Made by a program: the position numbers and the translations under genes. Under the pieces are notes generated by a model. The model was not told where the DNA came from. It worked only from the letters and a program-made list of their open reading frames with translations, and made no database searches. From the NCBI GenBank assembly GCA_963772445.1, contig CAVYXK010000016.1, positions 682,001-746,000 on the forward strand: DNA of 64,000 nt. Direction: 5' to 3'. Positions 35,909-44,560 of the stretch are shown one piece after another. Each line of letters begins with the position of its first letter. Position 1 is the first letter of the stretch. Origin of the DNA: CAVYXK01 sp963772445. GTDB lineage: Bacteria > Pseudomonadota > Alphaproteobacteria > Acetobacterales > Acetobacteraceae.

Positions 35909-37228
35909 TCAGGCCGCCAGTGCCCTGGCTTCGATCGCGTTGAGCGACTTCAGCCGCGCAAACAACGTCTCAGCCGGGATATCGGACCGCCCGGCATCCA
36001 GGCAGTCGGCGAACTTGTCGTAGATCTGCGCTTCGGATAGCGGGCGCGAGGCGTGGCCGGTGGCGCGGGCGACCGGCGCGCCCTCGATTACCTCACCCGA
36101 CGCCAGCTCGACGCTTACCGTGTCCGCGGGCGCCGCGCCGGGCAGATCAGGGTCGTACTCGCTCGTCGTCGTCGTAACGACCCGTCGCATCAACGCCTGG
36201 ACGTCCGGACGCTGCACGAACCCGTCGGTGAGTTCGCGCAGACCGACGCGCCTGGCGATGATCGCGCTCGCCATCGCGAACTCGATGCTGAACTTGCCGG
36301 CAAGCCCGGTGTCCGGCGCATGGTTGCGCAGCACTGTCGCGAAATAGTCGCTGATGCCGACATTCACCTGCTTCACCTCGTCCGGCTTCACCGGATGAGC
36401 GGCGATCAGATCGAGCGAGCAGTCGATCGCCCGATGCGTGCAGTAGCAGGTGGGATATTTCTTGATCCCGAGCCCCTCGGTGAGCAGCGCCCATTGCTCG
36501 CCGATCTTGGGCGGGCTCGCGCGATCCTCGGTTCCGTCGGGGGAGATCGCGTGCAGGAAGCCCTGCGGATGCTCCAGCGCGTCGGTGCTGGCGGTGAACC
36601 CGGCCTCGGCAAACCGAGCCGCCATGATCCCGGCATGCGCCGCGCGGCCGGCGTGGAACGGCTTGGTCATAGTGCCGAAATTCGCCATCAGCCCGCCGCT
36701 CTGCGATGCGCCGAGCGCGATCGCCATCGCTGCCCGCGTGGCGTCCAGCCGACGCAGCCTGGCGCAGGCCGCCGCGGCGCCGACTGCGCCATAGAGGCCG
36801 GTCGGGTGCCAGCCCTTCTTGTGCAACAGCCCGGAATCGCGGCGGAACAGCTCGGCCCACGTCTCGTAACCGGCGACATAGGCCGTCAGCATGTCGGTGC
36901 CCGATGCGTCGAGCGCCTCGGCCTCGGCCAGGATCGCCGGTACCAGCACGGTGCTGGGATGGCCGCGCAGCCCGACATCGTCATAGTCGAGCGCGTGCGC
37001 CGCGGTCCCGTTGATCCACGCGGCTTCGGGCGCCGGCCCGCGTTCGGCGCCGAAGGTCAACGACGACGGGCCGGGCGGCGGCGCCAGCACGCTCTTCATG
37101 ATGCGCACCGCGTCTTCGTTGCGTCCGGCAATCATCGTGCCAACGCAGTCGATGAAACCGAGCTGTGCCACGCGCATCGCTTCTTCCGGAATGCGGTTCG
37201 GCGACAGATCGGCGACGAACCGGCCCAA
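35909..37228 (-). CDS. MmgE/PrpD-family protein (2-methylcitrate dehydratase-like)
   Basis: From the TTG at 37228 the protein has 439 residues, a normal size for this family. Family stretches are GFIDCVGTMIAG, INGTAAHALDYDD (active-site region), GYETWAEL, GWHPTGLYGAVGAAAA, and IKKYPTCYCTHRAIDC. Members dehydrate methylcitrate or isomerise itaconate-type acids; the exact substrate is unknown. An ATG at 37262 begins MSSHASE in a different frame, and the true frame upstream reads SLTQALGRFV. A one-base error between them would give the usual N terminus MSSHASE-SLTQ. It follows an HMG-CoA-lyase-like gene and probably forms a two-gene operon with it. Confidence 0.82.
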   Translation of the reverse strand: MGRFVADLSPNRIPEEAMRVAQLGFIDCVGTMIAGRNEDAVRIMKSVLAPPPGPSSLTFGAERGPAPEAAWINGTAAHALDYDDVGLRGHPSTVLVPAILAEAEALDASGTDMLTAYVAGYETWAELFRRDSGLLHKKGWHPTGLYGAVGAAAACARLRRLDATRAAMAIALGASQSGGLMANFGTMTKPFHAGRAAHAGIMAARFAEAGFTASTDALEHPQGFLHAISPDGTEDRASPPKIGEQWALLTEGLGIKKYPTCYCTHRAIDCSLDLIAAHPVKPDEVKQVNVGISDYFATVLRNHAPDTGLAGKFSIEFAMASAIIARRVGLRELTDGFVQRPDVQALMRRVVTTTTSEYDPDLPGAAPADTVSVELASGEVIEGAPVARATGHASRPLSEAQIYDKFADCLDAGRSDIPAETLFARLKSLNAIEARALAA

Positions 37229-37274
37229 TGCCTGCGTAAGACTCGCTTGCGTGAGAACTCATCGGACCCTCTCT

Positions 37275-38231
37275 TCAGTTCAGCTTCGCCCGCAGCGCCT
37301 TCAGGCTGCCGCCCATCTTGACCGAGCCCGGCAGCGGATGGCCGACAATGTCTTCGGCAAGCTGCGCCACCTCGATCAGCCTGTCGAGGTCGATGCCGGT
37401 CTCGATTCCCATCTCGTCCAGCATGAACACGAGGTCCTCGGTGCAGACATTGCCGGCCGCACCCTTGTGCGCGGCGAACGGACAGCCGCCTAGGCCGGCC
37501 ACGGTGGAGTCGTAGATCGCCACCCCCATCTGAAGCCCGGCATAGGCGTTGGCGATCCCCATGCCGCGCGTATCGTGCAAATGGAGCGACAGCGTAAGAT
37601 CCGGGAACCGGTCGCGCACCTTGCCGACCAGTTGTTTGATCGACTTGGGCGTGGCCCAGGCCATGGTGTCGGCGAGCGAGAACACCTTGGGCGTTACCTC
37701 GTGCTCGGCGCAAATATCGAGCATCTGCTGGATCATGTCGAGTACACGCTGGTGCGGGACCTCGCCTTCGAAATTGCAGCCGAACGCCGCCATGATGCCG
37801 ACGCGGTCGAGCGGTATGTCGTGCTGCTTGTACAGCTCGATCGTCTCGTGCGCCACGCGGATGTTGTCTTCCATCGAACGCTGCTGATTGCGCTGGAGGA
37901 AAGTCTCGGACGCGGTCAGCGAGAACGATCCGTTGATGTCGAGCCGCTTTGTCGCCAACGCGCGCTGCAACCCTTTCACGTTCAGCCACAACGCCGTGTA
38001 TTCAACTCCGGGCTTGCGTTTGAACCCTGCCACGACGGCGTCGGCATCGGCCCAGCCGGGCACGCGGTTCGGGTTGACGAACGAGGCGACCTGGATGTGG
38101 TTGATTCCGGTGTCGCTCAGCGCGTCGATCAACTCGATCTTGCGCGCGGTCGGGATCGGGCCTTTTTCGAACTGGAAACCTTCGCGCGGACCTTCTTCGT
38201 TAAGCTGCACACGGGTAGGAATATCGGACAT
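37275..38231 (-). CDS. Hydroxymethylglutaryl-CoA lyase-like enzyme
   Basis: This 318-residue TIM-barrel enzyme is of the HMGL/DRE-TIM metallolyase family. Conserved elements are EEGPREGFQ (strand 1, metal Asp replaced by Glu at position 13 compared with the common D-G-x-R-D-G), VASFVNPNRVPGWADAD, LHLHDTRGMGIANAYA (metal-binding His pair) and GLGGCPFAA with the active-site Cys, then CTEDLVFML. The typical reaction splits HMG-CoA into acetyl-CoA and acetoacetate. The altered first motif and the neighbour MmgE/PrpD suggest a related hydroxyacyl-CoA or citramalyl-type substrate; that is inference. Confidence 0.8.
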   Translation of the reverse strand: MSDIPTRVQLNEEGPREGFQFEKGPIPTARKIELIDALSDTGINHIQVASFVNPNRVPGWADADAVVAGFKRKPGVEYTALWLNVKGLQRALATKRLDINGSFSLTASETFLQRNQQRSMEDNIRVAHETIELYKQHDIPLDRVGIMAAFGCNFEGEVPHQRVLDMIQQMLDICAEHEVTPKVFSLADTMAWATPKSIKQLVGKVRDRFPDLTLSLHLHDTRGMGIANAYAGLQMGVAIYDSTVAGLGGCPFAAHKGAAGNVCTEDLVFMLDEMGIETGIDLDRLIEVAQLAEDIVGHPLPGSVKMGGSLKALRAKLN

Positions 38232-38321
38232 GGCTCCCTCCTGAGTGGCTTGTCGCGCCTTCCGGCCGGCGACGCAACGGATAGCGTGCGGCGGCGGTGG
38301 TCGAACTCGACCAACATCGCC

Positions 38322-39012
38322 TTATGCGCGGCCATATACCGGTATTATCGCTCCGCTTGAGACCTTGTTCCCAGGGGATGCGAGAAACGCGATAGTCGCG
38401 CTGATTTCATCAGTCGTGGGCCACGCAGCGTGGTTGGCTTTTGGCATCGCAGCCCGGTTGGCTGGCGTGTCGATAATCGACGGGGCGATGGCGTTGACCA
38501 GGATGTTTCGCCCCGCAATCTCAACCGCGAGCGCCTGCGTAAGCGCAATGACAGCAGCCTTGCTGGCAGTATAAGCCGGTACTACCTGCCCCGACCCGCG
38601 GCTCCAACGCCGGTCGAGACGCCACGTTGACGATCCGGCCACCAACCGGGCCGAAGGCTCCCAGCGCGGCCCGGCAACAGAGATAGCAGCTCACGAAGTT
38701 CGTATTCAGCATCTGCATAAGGCTCGTCTTGTTGGTGTCCGCAAGGTTGCCCATCGCGAACCCTCCGGCGAGGTGAATCGACGCCCACAGGTCTGTCACC
38801 CCGTCATAGAGACGAGCAACATCCGCTTCATCTGTCAGGTCGCACCGCGTGACCAGCGTGACGCGGTCCTTATGCGGAAACGCGTCTGCCTCCTTATCGT
38901 TTCTGCACGGGATGCGACAGTGCGCCCCGCCAGCAAGCAAAGCACCGACGACCGCGGTGCCCAGCGCTCCTGTGCCCCCGGTAATGACGATAGTTCTGTT
39001 GTGGAACTGCAT
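38322..39012 (-). pseudogene. SDR-family oxidoreductase, one frameshift
   Basis: The first frame from the ATG at 39012 (GGAGATCACC upstream) has the cofactor loop TGGTGALGTAV, CDLTDEADVARLYD and GRIVNVASRPALEPR. Near 38600 one extra base shifts the frame. The second frame continues SGQVVPAYTASKAAVIALTQ (Y-x-x-x-K) and APSIIDTPANRAAMP to the stop at 38322. The joined product of about 230 residues is a complete SDR. It is inactive as read, or a sequencing error. No partner gene suggests a substrate. Confidence 0.75.
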
Positions 39013-39061
39013 GGTGATCTCCATCTTTTCATGTCTTGGCGCTATCCAGGCCTGCGCGCGC

Positions 39062-39643
39062 CTAAGCCGGCAGCTCGTAGCCGATCGCTCGCTCGATCTC
39101 GCAGGTCCTTCGCACCGCCGGGCGTGCCATCATCCGCTCGTAATGACGCGAAAGACCAGGAAACGCGCCAGGCGCAGGATGCACGGAGTTGACGAACCGC
39201 CAAAACAGCCGAAACAGATGGATATCTGCGATCGAAAAACGCCCCAGGGTCCATTCCTGGCCTCCCAGCCTCTGCTCGGCAATGCCGAACACCTCGTGCC
39301 AGCGCTCCACACCCAGCCGCCGTGCCGGATGGATGGTCGAGGCAATAAACGACATCCACGAGACGACCTGGGCTTCCGCTTCGATGTCGCCCACCGGCAG
39401 CAGGTCGGCCTCCGGGAAGCGCTTGGCCAGATAGAACAGGATCGCCGCTACCTCGGTCAGCACGCGGCCGTCGATGAGCAAAGTCGGCACCTTGCCTTCC
39501 GGATTAATCGCGAGAAACGCGGGCTCGCGGTTCTCCCGTCGTTTGAACGAAATCGGGCGGCTCTCGAACGGCGCGCCAATCTCGTGCAGTGCGATGTGCG
39601 GCGCCATCGAGCTCGAGCCGGGCGCAAGATACAGCGTCAGCAT
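39062..39643 (-). CDS. Glutathione S-transferase family protein
   Basis: The protein has 193 residues from the ATG at 39643. The N-terminal thioredoxin-like domain contains LYLAPGSSSMAPHIALHE (the Ser-rich catalytic loop of beta/theta-like bacterial GSTs), NPEGKVPTLLIDG (the cis-Pro glutathione site) and LTEVAAILFYLAKRF. The helical C-terminal domain has the N-capping box FSIADIHLF. It probably conjugates or isomerises an unknown electrophile with glutathione. It diverges from the dehydrogenase gene at 39751. Confidence 0.85.
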   Translation of the reverse strand: MLTLYLAPGSSSMAPHIALHEIGAPFESRPISFKRRENREPAFLAINPEGKVPTLLIDGRVLTEVAAILFYLAKRFPEADLLPVGDIEAEAQVVSWMSFIASTIHPARRLGVERWHEVFGIAEQRLGGQEWTLGRFSIADIHLFRLFWRFVNSVHPAPGAFPGLSRHYERMMARPAVRRTCEIERAIGYELPA

Positions 39644-39750
39644 AAATGTCCTCCCGACCCGCCCTCGTGGGACTGACACGGTCCGATCCGCTACACTGTT
39701 TCGGCCCGTTCCGCTACCATGCGAACGACCGCGGCACGGGAGCGCGCCCG

Positions 39751-40731
39751 ATGAGCGAAGGACGGACAGACACTGCTGAGGGGCCAGCCTTCACCATGGT
39801 CGCCGTGATTGGGAACGGCGTCATGGGCCACGGCATCGCGCAAATTTTCGCGGTGGCGCAGAAGGATGTCCTGCTGATCGGGCGCAGCGCCGACAGCCTG
39901 GCCAGGGCACGCGCCCGCATCCGCGCGAGCCTGGACGATTTCATCGGCCATGGCATCCTGACCGAAGCAGAGGCGACCTCGGCGCTCGAGCGCATCGTCG
40001 TCTCGACCTTGCTGGCTGACTCTGCGCGGGCCGGGCTGGTGATCGAGGCGGTCACCGAAGACCTTGCGCTCAAGCGTGCTCTGTTCGGCGAACTGGACGC
40101 GCTCTGCCCGCCTGACGTCGTGCTGGCTTCGTCCAGCGGTCAGCCGCCGAGCGCACTGATCGAACGCGTCGCCCGCCGCCAGCGCGTGATCGCCACCCAT
40201 TTCTGGTACCCGCCCCAGCTCATCCCGCTGGTCGAGGTTTGCGGTGGTCCGTTCTGCGACCCTGCCGTTCTGGCATGGACCTGCGCCCAGCTTCGCGCCA
40301 TCGGCAAGCAGCCAGTGGCGATCGACCGGGAGATCCCCGGTTTCATCGGCAACCGCATCCAGTTCGCCATGTTGCGCGAGGCTTGGTCACTGTGGGCCAG
40401 CGGTGCAGCCTCGGCCGAGGCGATCGACACGGTTGTGCGCAACACGATCGGCCGCCGGCTCGGCATCACCGGCCCGCTCGAATCCGCCGATCTCGGTGGG
40501 ATCGAGACAATGATCCAGTTCGCTCGTTCGTTGCAGCCGCATCTCGACACGGCACCGGACCCGCCGCCGCGGGTCACTGAGTTGCTGACACGCGCCCAAT
40601 CGGCTCCACAGGCGCGGCGCGGCGTCCATGACTGGGCTCGCCGCGACGATGCCGCCCTGCTGCGGGCGCGGACCGAGGAACTGTTCCGCTGGCTCGCGCA
40701 CGACCGCCGGCAAGCCGGGCTAGAAGCCTGA
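39751..40731 (+). CDS. 3-hydroxyacyl-CoA dehydrogenase family protein
   Basis: The protein has 326 residues from the ATG at 39751. The NAD-binding Rossmann domain is clear: VAVIGNGVMGHGIAQIFA (residues 17-34), VIEAVTEDLALKR, then SSSGQPPSALIE where housekeeping enzymes have SNTS. The catalytic His is in ATHFWYPPQLIPLVEV and the C-terminal helical domain begins GFIGNRIQFAMLREAW. The HFWYPP motif (instead of HFFNP) suggests a carnitine- or lambda-crystallin-like substrate rather than a beta-oxidation intermediate; this is inference. Its stop shares one base with the start of the oxidoreductase gene, so the two are coupled. Confidence 0.85.
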   Translation: MSEGRTDTAEGPAFTMVAVIGNGVMGHGIAQIFAVAQKDVLLIGRSADSLARARARIRASLDDFIGHGILTEAEATSALERIVVSTLLADSARAGLVIEAVTEDLALKRALFGELDALCPPDVVLASSSGQPPSALIERVARRQRVIATHFWYPPQLIPLVEVCGGPFCDPAVLAWTCAQLRAIGKQPVAIDREIPGFIGNRIQFAMLREAWSLWASGAASAEAIDTVVRNTIGRRLGITGPLESADLGGIETMIQFARSLQPHLDTAPDPPPRVTELLTRAQSAPQARRGVHDWARRDDAALLRARTEELFRWLAHDRRQAGLEA

Positions 40732-42077
40732 TGCGCCTGCCAGCCCCGCGCCTCGCCCAGGACTTCAAGATCGCGCCCCATTGGTGGGATGCCGCACCCC
40801 GCCCCGCGCCCGAGGCACCACCACTGCCAGAGCGGGTAGATGTCGCGATCGTTGGCTCCGGCATCACCGGGCTCTCGGCGGCGCTGCATCTGGCGCGCGG
40901 TGGGCGCCATGTCGCGGTGCTTGAGCGCGATGCGCTCGGCATCGGCGCATCGTCGCGCAATGCCGGGTATGTCGGCCGCGCCTTCAAGCACCCGTTCGAC
41001 AAGCTGTTGCGCAAGCGCGGGCTGGATTTCGCGGTCACCGTTTATCGCGAGCTGCAGGCGGCGTTCGACAGCGTGGCGGAAACCGTGCGCAACGAAGCCA
41101 TCGACTGCCATTTCAACATCTGTGGGCGCTTCATCATGGCGGTCTCGCCCGCACAGTACGACATCATCGCCGAGGAGCTAGAACTCCGCCGTCGCCATCT
41201 CGGTCAGCAATTCGAGATGGTGCCGCGCGCACGGCAACACACCGAGATCGGCTCGGACGTCTATTACGGCGGCGCCGTCGTGCCCGATCTCGGCTGCATC
41301 CATCCGGGCCTTTATCACCAGGGGCTGCTGGATCGCGCACGGGCCGCCGGCGCGGAGCTGCACACATTGACCCTGGTCACCAGCATTGCCCCGAACGGCT
41401 CGGGCTTCGCCGTGATCACAGGACGTGGCACATTGCATGCGCGCGACGTGCTGGTCGCCACCAACGGCTACACCACCCCGGCAACGCCCTGGCTCGCCCG
41501 CCGGGTCATCCCGTTCGATGCTTTCATGGTTGCGACGGAATCACTGCCGCCCACGCTGCTCGACCGCGTGCTGCCGACCGGACGGACGTGTCTTGACGAC
41601 AACCACAACATCGACTTCATTCGTCGCTCGCCGGACGGCGATCGGATCCTGTTCGGCGGCCGCACCGGCAACGGTGAGACCGATCCGCTGGCGATGGCCG
41701 GCGAATTGCAACCCCGACTGGACCGACTGTTTCCCGACCTCGCTGGCGTGTCGCTCGCCCGTGCCTGGACCGGGCGCTGCGCGGGCACCTTCGACCTTTG
41801 GCCGCATCTCGGCACGCATGACGGCATCACCTACGCTTTGGGCTACTGCTTCGGCGGCGTGGCGATGGGAACCTATCTCGGCATCAAGGCGGCACGGCGG
41901 ATCCTGGGCCTCGGCGATGCGGTGACCGTGTTCGCCGACCGGCCGTTCCCGACCGTGCCGGGCTATACCGGCAACCCGTGGTTCGTTCCCTGGGTGATGC
42001 GCTTTTGGGACTGGCAAGACGCCCACTCGCAGCGCCGATCAATCAGGTCCGGCGTGGCCGGCCGCGAGCGCCTATGA
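40731..42077 (+). CDS. FAD-dependent amine/amino-acid oxidoreductase (DAO superfamily)
   Basis: The protein has 448 residues; the ATG overlaps the upstream stop (TGATG). The FAD-binding domain starts VDVAIVGSGITGLSAALHLA (about residues 36-55), followed by VLERDALGIGASSRNAGYVG. The C-terminal part GYCFGGVAMGTYLGIKAARRI closes the flavin site. This is the pattern of PuuB-like gamma-glutamylputrescine oxidases and related N-methyl amino acid oxidases. Coupling to a hydroxyacyl-CoA dehydrogenase-like enzyme hints at carnitine or betaine-type catabolism. The exact substrate is open. Confidence 0.83.
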   Translation: MRLPAPRLAQDFKIAPHWWDAAPRPAPEAPPLPERVDVAIVGSGITGLSAALHLARGGRHVAVLERDALGIGASSRNAGYVGRAFKHPFDKLLRKRGLDFAVTVYRELQAAFDSVAETVRNEAIDCHFNICGRFIMAVSPAQYDIIAEELELRRRHLGQQFEMVPRARQHTEIGSDVYYGGAVVPDLGCIHPGLYHQGLLDRARAAGAELHTLTLVTSIAPNGSGFAVITGRGTLHARDVLVATNGYTTPATPWLARRVIPFDAFMVATESLPPTLLDRVLPTGRTCLDDNHNIDFIRRSPDGDRILFGGRTGNGETDPLAMAGELQPRLDRLFPDLAGVSLARAWTGRCAGTFDLWPHLGTHDGITYALGYCFGGVAMGTYLGIKAARRILGLGDAVTVFADRPFPTVPGYTGNPWFVPWVMRFWDWQDAHSQRRSIRSGVAGRERL

Positions 42078-42167
42078 TGCGCACTACGTCTGCTATAGTT
42101 CTCTGGCGCGTTTACGGGGCTCCTGCGCACGAACGATGGTTTGGCATCGAGAACACGGGCGGACCAC

Positions 42168-43886
42168 TCATGGGATGACAGGCTCGATCAACAGATCGGT
42201 GGCAGTATCGGCGTGAAAGCTATTACCGGCCAGTGTGGGTCGCACCACGCCGGTGCGGATGACAAAATCGGAGAATCGCTCTCCGTTGTCGCGGCCGGTC
42301 GCATAGGCGCGGAACAGCGGCGCCAGCGCGGCGATTATTCCCGCGTGGTCCAGGTCCTCGCGATACAGCTTCGAGAGGCGCGTGCCGTCGAACGCGCCGC
42401 CGAGATAGAGGTTGTACGTGCCCGGTCCGGTGCCGACGAGGCCGATCTCGGCCAGATAGGGCCGCGCACAGCCGTTCGGGCAACCGGTCATGCGGACGAT
42501 GATCTCGCCGAACTCGAGCCCCGCTTGCTCGATTTCTGCTTCCAGCGCAGTAATCAGCTCCGGCAGGTAGCGCTCGCTCTCGGCCAGCGCGAGGCCGCAC
42601 GTCGGCAGCGCGACGCAGGCCATGGAATTGCGCCGCAGCGCGCCTGCCGGGGCCGCAAGTTCGTGCGCGTTCAGCAGCGCATCGATGGCCGGCTTCTGCT
42701 CCGGCGTCACTCCGGCGATGACCAGGTTCTGGTTCGGCGTCAGGATGAGGGCGCCCTCGTGCCGGTCGGCCACGGCACGGAGCCCGGTCAGCAGCGCGCG
42801 GCCAGGCACGTCGCGCACGCGGCCATTCTCGACGAACAGGCAGTAATGCCACGTGCCGTCGTCGCCCTGCACCCAACCAGGCAGATCACCCGAGCGCTCG
42901 AACGCGTAAGCACGGGCGGGCGCTAGCGCGAACCCGAGCCGGCGCTGCAACTCCGCTTGGAACTGCTCAAGCCCGTGGCGTTCGATCGTGTATTTCAGTC
43001 GCGCATGCTTGCGGTCGACACGGTCGCCCCAGTCGCGCTGGATGGTCACCACCTGTTCGGCTAGCGCGACCGCCTGGTCTGGGCGGCAGAAGCCGATCAC
43101 GTCTCCCAGACGCGGAAACGTGTCCAGCTCCCCATGGGTCATGCCCATGCCGCCGCCCACCGCGACATCGTAGCCGACAATGGCGCCACCTTCGGCGATG
43201 GCGATGAAGCCGATGTCGTGGGCGAATGCGTCCACGTCGTTTTGGGGCGGCACGGCGATTGCGATCTTGAACTTGCGCGGCAGATAGGTGCGGCCGAGGA
43301 TCGGTTCGTCTTCTTGCTCTCCCCCGGTGACCGGCTCGCCATCGACGAAGATTTCGTGCCAGGCGCGGGTACGCGGCAAAAGGTGCGCACTGATTGCGCG
43401 GGAGAGCGCCAGGGCCTCGCGGTGAGCGGTGGAGCGGTGGGGATTGGGCGTGCAGATCACGTTGCGGTTCACGTCGCCGCAGGCCGCGATGGTGTCGAGC
43501 ATTGCGGCGTTGATCGCCTGGATCGCCGGCTTGAGATTGCTCTTGATTATCCCGTGGAACTGGATCGTTTGGCGCGTAGTGAGCCGCAGCGTGCCGTTGC
43601 CGCGCTCGATCGCCAAGTCGTGCAGGGCGATCCATTGGCGCGGCGCCAGCACGCCGCCGGGGACGCGTAGCCGCGCCATGAAGATGAAGGCCTTCTCCAT
43701 CTTCTTCTTCGCCCGTTCGGGGCGCAGGTCGTGGTCGTCCTGCTGGTAGATGCCGTGGAACTTCGTGAGCTGCGTGTCGTCCTCGGCAATCGCGCCGCTG
43801 ATGCGTTCTTTCAGCCCCTCAGCAATGGTACCGCGCAGGTAGTTGCTGCGCTCCTTGATGGTCTCGTTGCGAGAAAGCTGGGTCAT
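42168..43886 (-). CDS. cysI: Assimilatory sulfite reductase hemoprotein (beta subunit)
   Basis: The protein has 572 residues from the ATG at 43886, which overlaps the cysH stop by 4 nt. It reduces sulfite to sulfide with electrons from the CysJ flavoprotein. The siroheme-[4Fe-4S] ligands are C424, C430, C469 and C473 (CVALPTCGLALAESE and TGCPNGCARPY). N-terminal features RLTTRQTIQFHGI and the anion-binding arginines match CysI. It is the last gene of the minus-strand cys operon. Siroheme for it is made by the first two genes. Confidence 0.94.
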   Translation of the reverse strand: MTQLSRNETIKERSNYLRGTIAEGLKERISGAIAEDDTQLTKFHGIYQQDDHDLRPERAKKKMEKAFIFMARLRVPGGVLAPRQWIALHDLAIERGNGTLRLTTRQTIQFHGIIKSNLKPAIQAINAAMLDTIAACGDVNRNVICTPNPHRSTAHREALALSRAISAHLLPRTRAWHEIFVDGEPVTGGEQEDEPILGRTYLPRKFKIAIAVPPQNDVDAFAHDIGFIAIAEGGAIVGYDVAVGGGMGMTHGELDTFPRLGDVIGFCRPDQAVALAEQVVTIQRDWGDRVDRKHARLKYTIERHGLEQFQAELQRRLGFALAPARAYAFERSGDLPGWVQGDDGTWHYCLFVENGRVRDVPGRALLTGLRAVADRHEGALILTPNQNLVIAGVTPEQKPAIDALLNAHELAAPAGALRRNSMACVALPTCGLALAESERYLPELITALEAEIEQAGLEFGEIIVRMTGCPNGCARPYLAEIGLVGTGPGTYNLYLGGAFDGTRLSKLYREDLDHAGIIAALAPLFRAYATGRDNGERFSDFVIRTGVVRPTLAGNSFHADTATDLLIEPVIP

Positions 43887-44560
43887 GCCTGGATATCCTT
43901 GCTGGTAGCGGGCGTTCGGCCCAGATGAATGCCGCATTCTGCCTTGCCGCTGCCAGGCCAGCGGCCGGCGCGCTGTGCTTCGCCTGGACGTGTCGCCCGC
44001 GTGCACGGAGCGCAGCCGATCGAACGGAACCCCGCCGCGGCCAGTGGATGCGGCGGCAGGTCGTATCGAGTGAAATAGGCTTCAGTGTCGGCTGCTGACC
44101 AGTCAGCCAGCGGGTTGATCTTGACGCACCCGTCCGGTCCGCACTCCACCGGTGCCAGGTACTGCCGCGCGCCGCCGTGGACTCGCTTGCGGCCGGTGAT
44201 CCAAGCGTCGAACACCTCAAGCGCGGTGTCCAGCGGTTCGACCTTGCGATGCCAACAGCAGCGATCCGGATCGCTCTTCCACAGATCGCCAGCAGCATCG
44301 ACGCGGGCGATATGCGCAGAGTCGGGCCTGGTCACCCGCACATCGGCAAGGCCGAGCCGCGCGGCCAGGGTTTTGCGATAGAACAGTGTTTCGGCGAACA
44401 GTTTGCCGGTATCAAGGAAGATCACCGGAGTTGCAGGGTCGATGGCAGCGACCATGTGCAGCAGCACTGCGCTTTCGGCGCCGAACGAAGAGACCAGTGC
44501 GATCCGACCCGGGAAACGCTGCAGCAGGGCATTGCGCAGCAAGGCTTCGGCCCGCATCAA
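43883..44560 (-). CDS. cysH: Adenylyl-sulfate (APS/PAPS) reductase
   Basis: The protein has 225 residues. It reduces activated sulfate to sulfite. The P-loop-like SSFGAES (residues 24-30) binds the nucleotide, and the catalytic Cys is C209 in KAECGIHL. The cysteine pairs C101-C102 (DRCCWHRK) and C183/C186 (GCAPCTR) are the [4Fe-4S] ligands of the APS-reducing type, so adenylyl sulfate rather than PAPS is the likely substrate. It overlaps cysJ and cysI by 4 nt each (ATGA), a sign of tight coupling. Confidence 0.93.
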   Translation of the reverse strand: MMRAEALLRNALLQRFPGRIALVSSFGAESAVLLHMVAAIDPATPVIFLDTGKLFAETLFYRKTLAARLGLADVRVTRPDSAHIARVDAAGDLWKSDPDRCCWHRKVEPLDTALEVFDAWITGRKRVHGGARQYLAPVECGPDGCVKINPLADWSAADTEAYFTRYDLPPHPLAAAGFRSIGCAPCTRATRPGEAQRAGRWPGSGKAECGIHLGRTPATSKDIQA

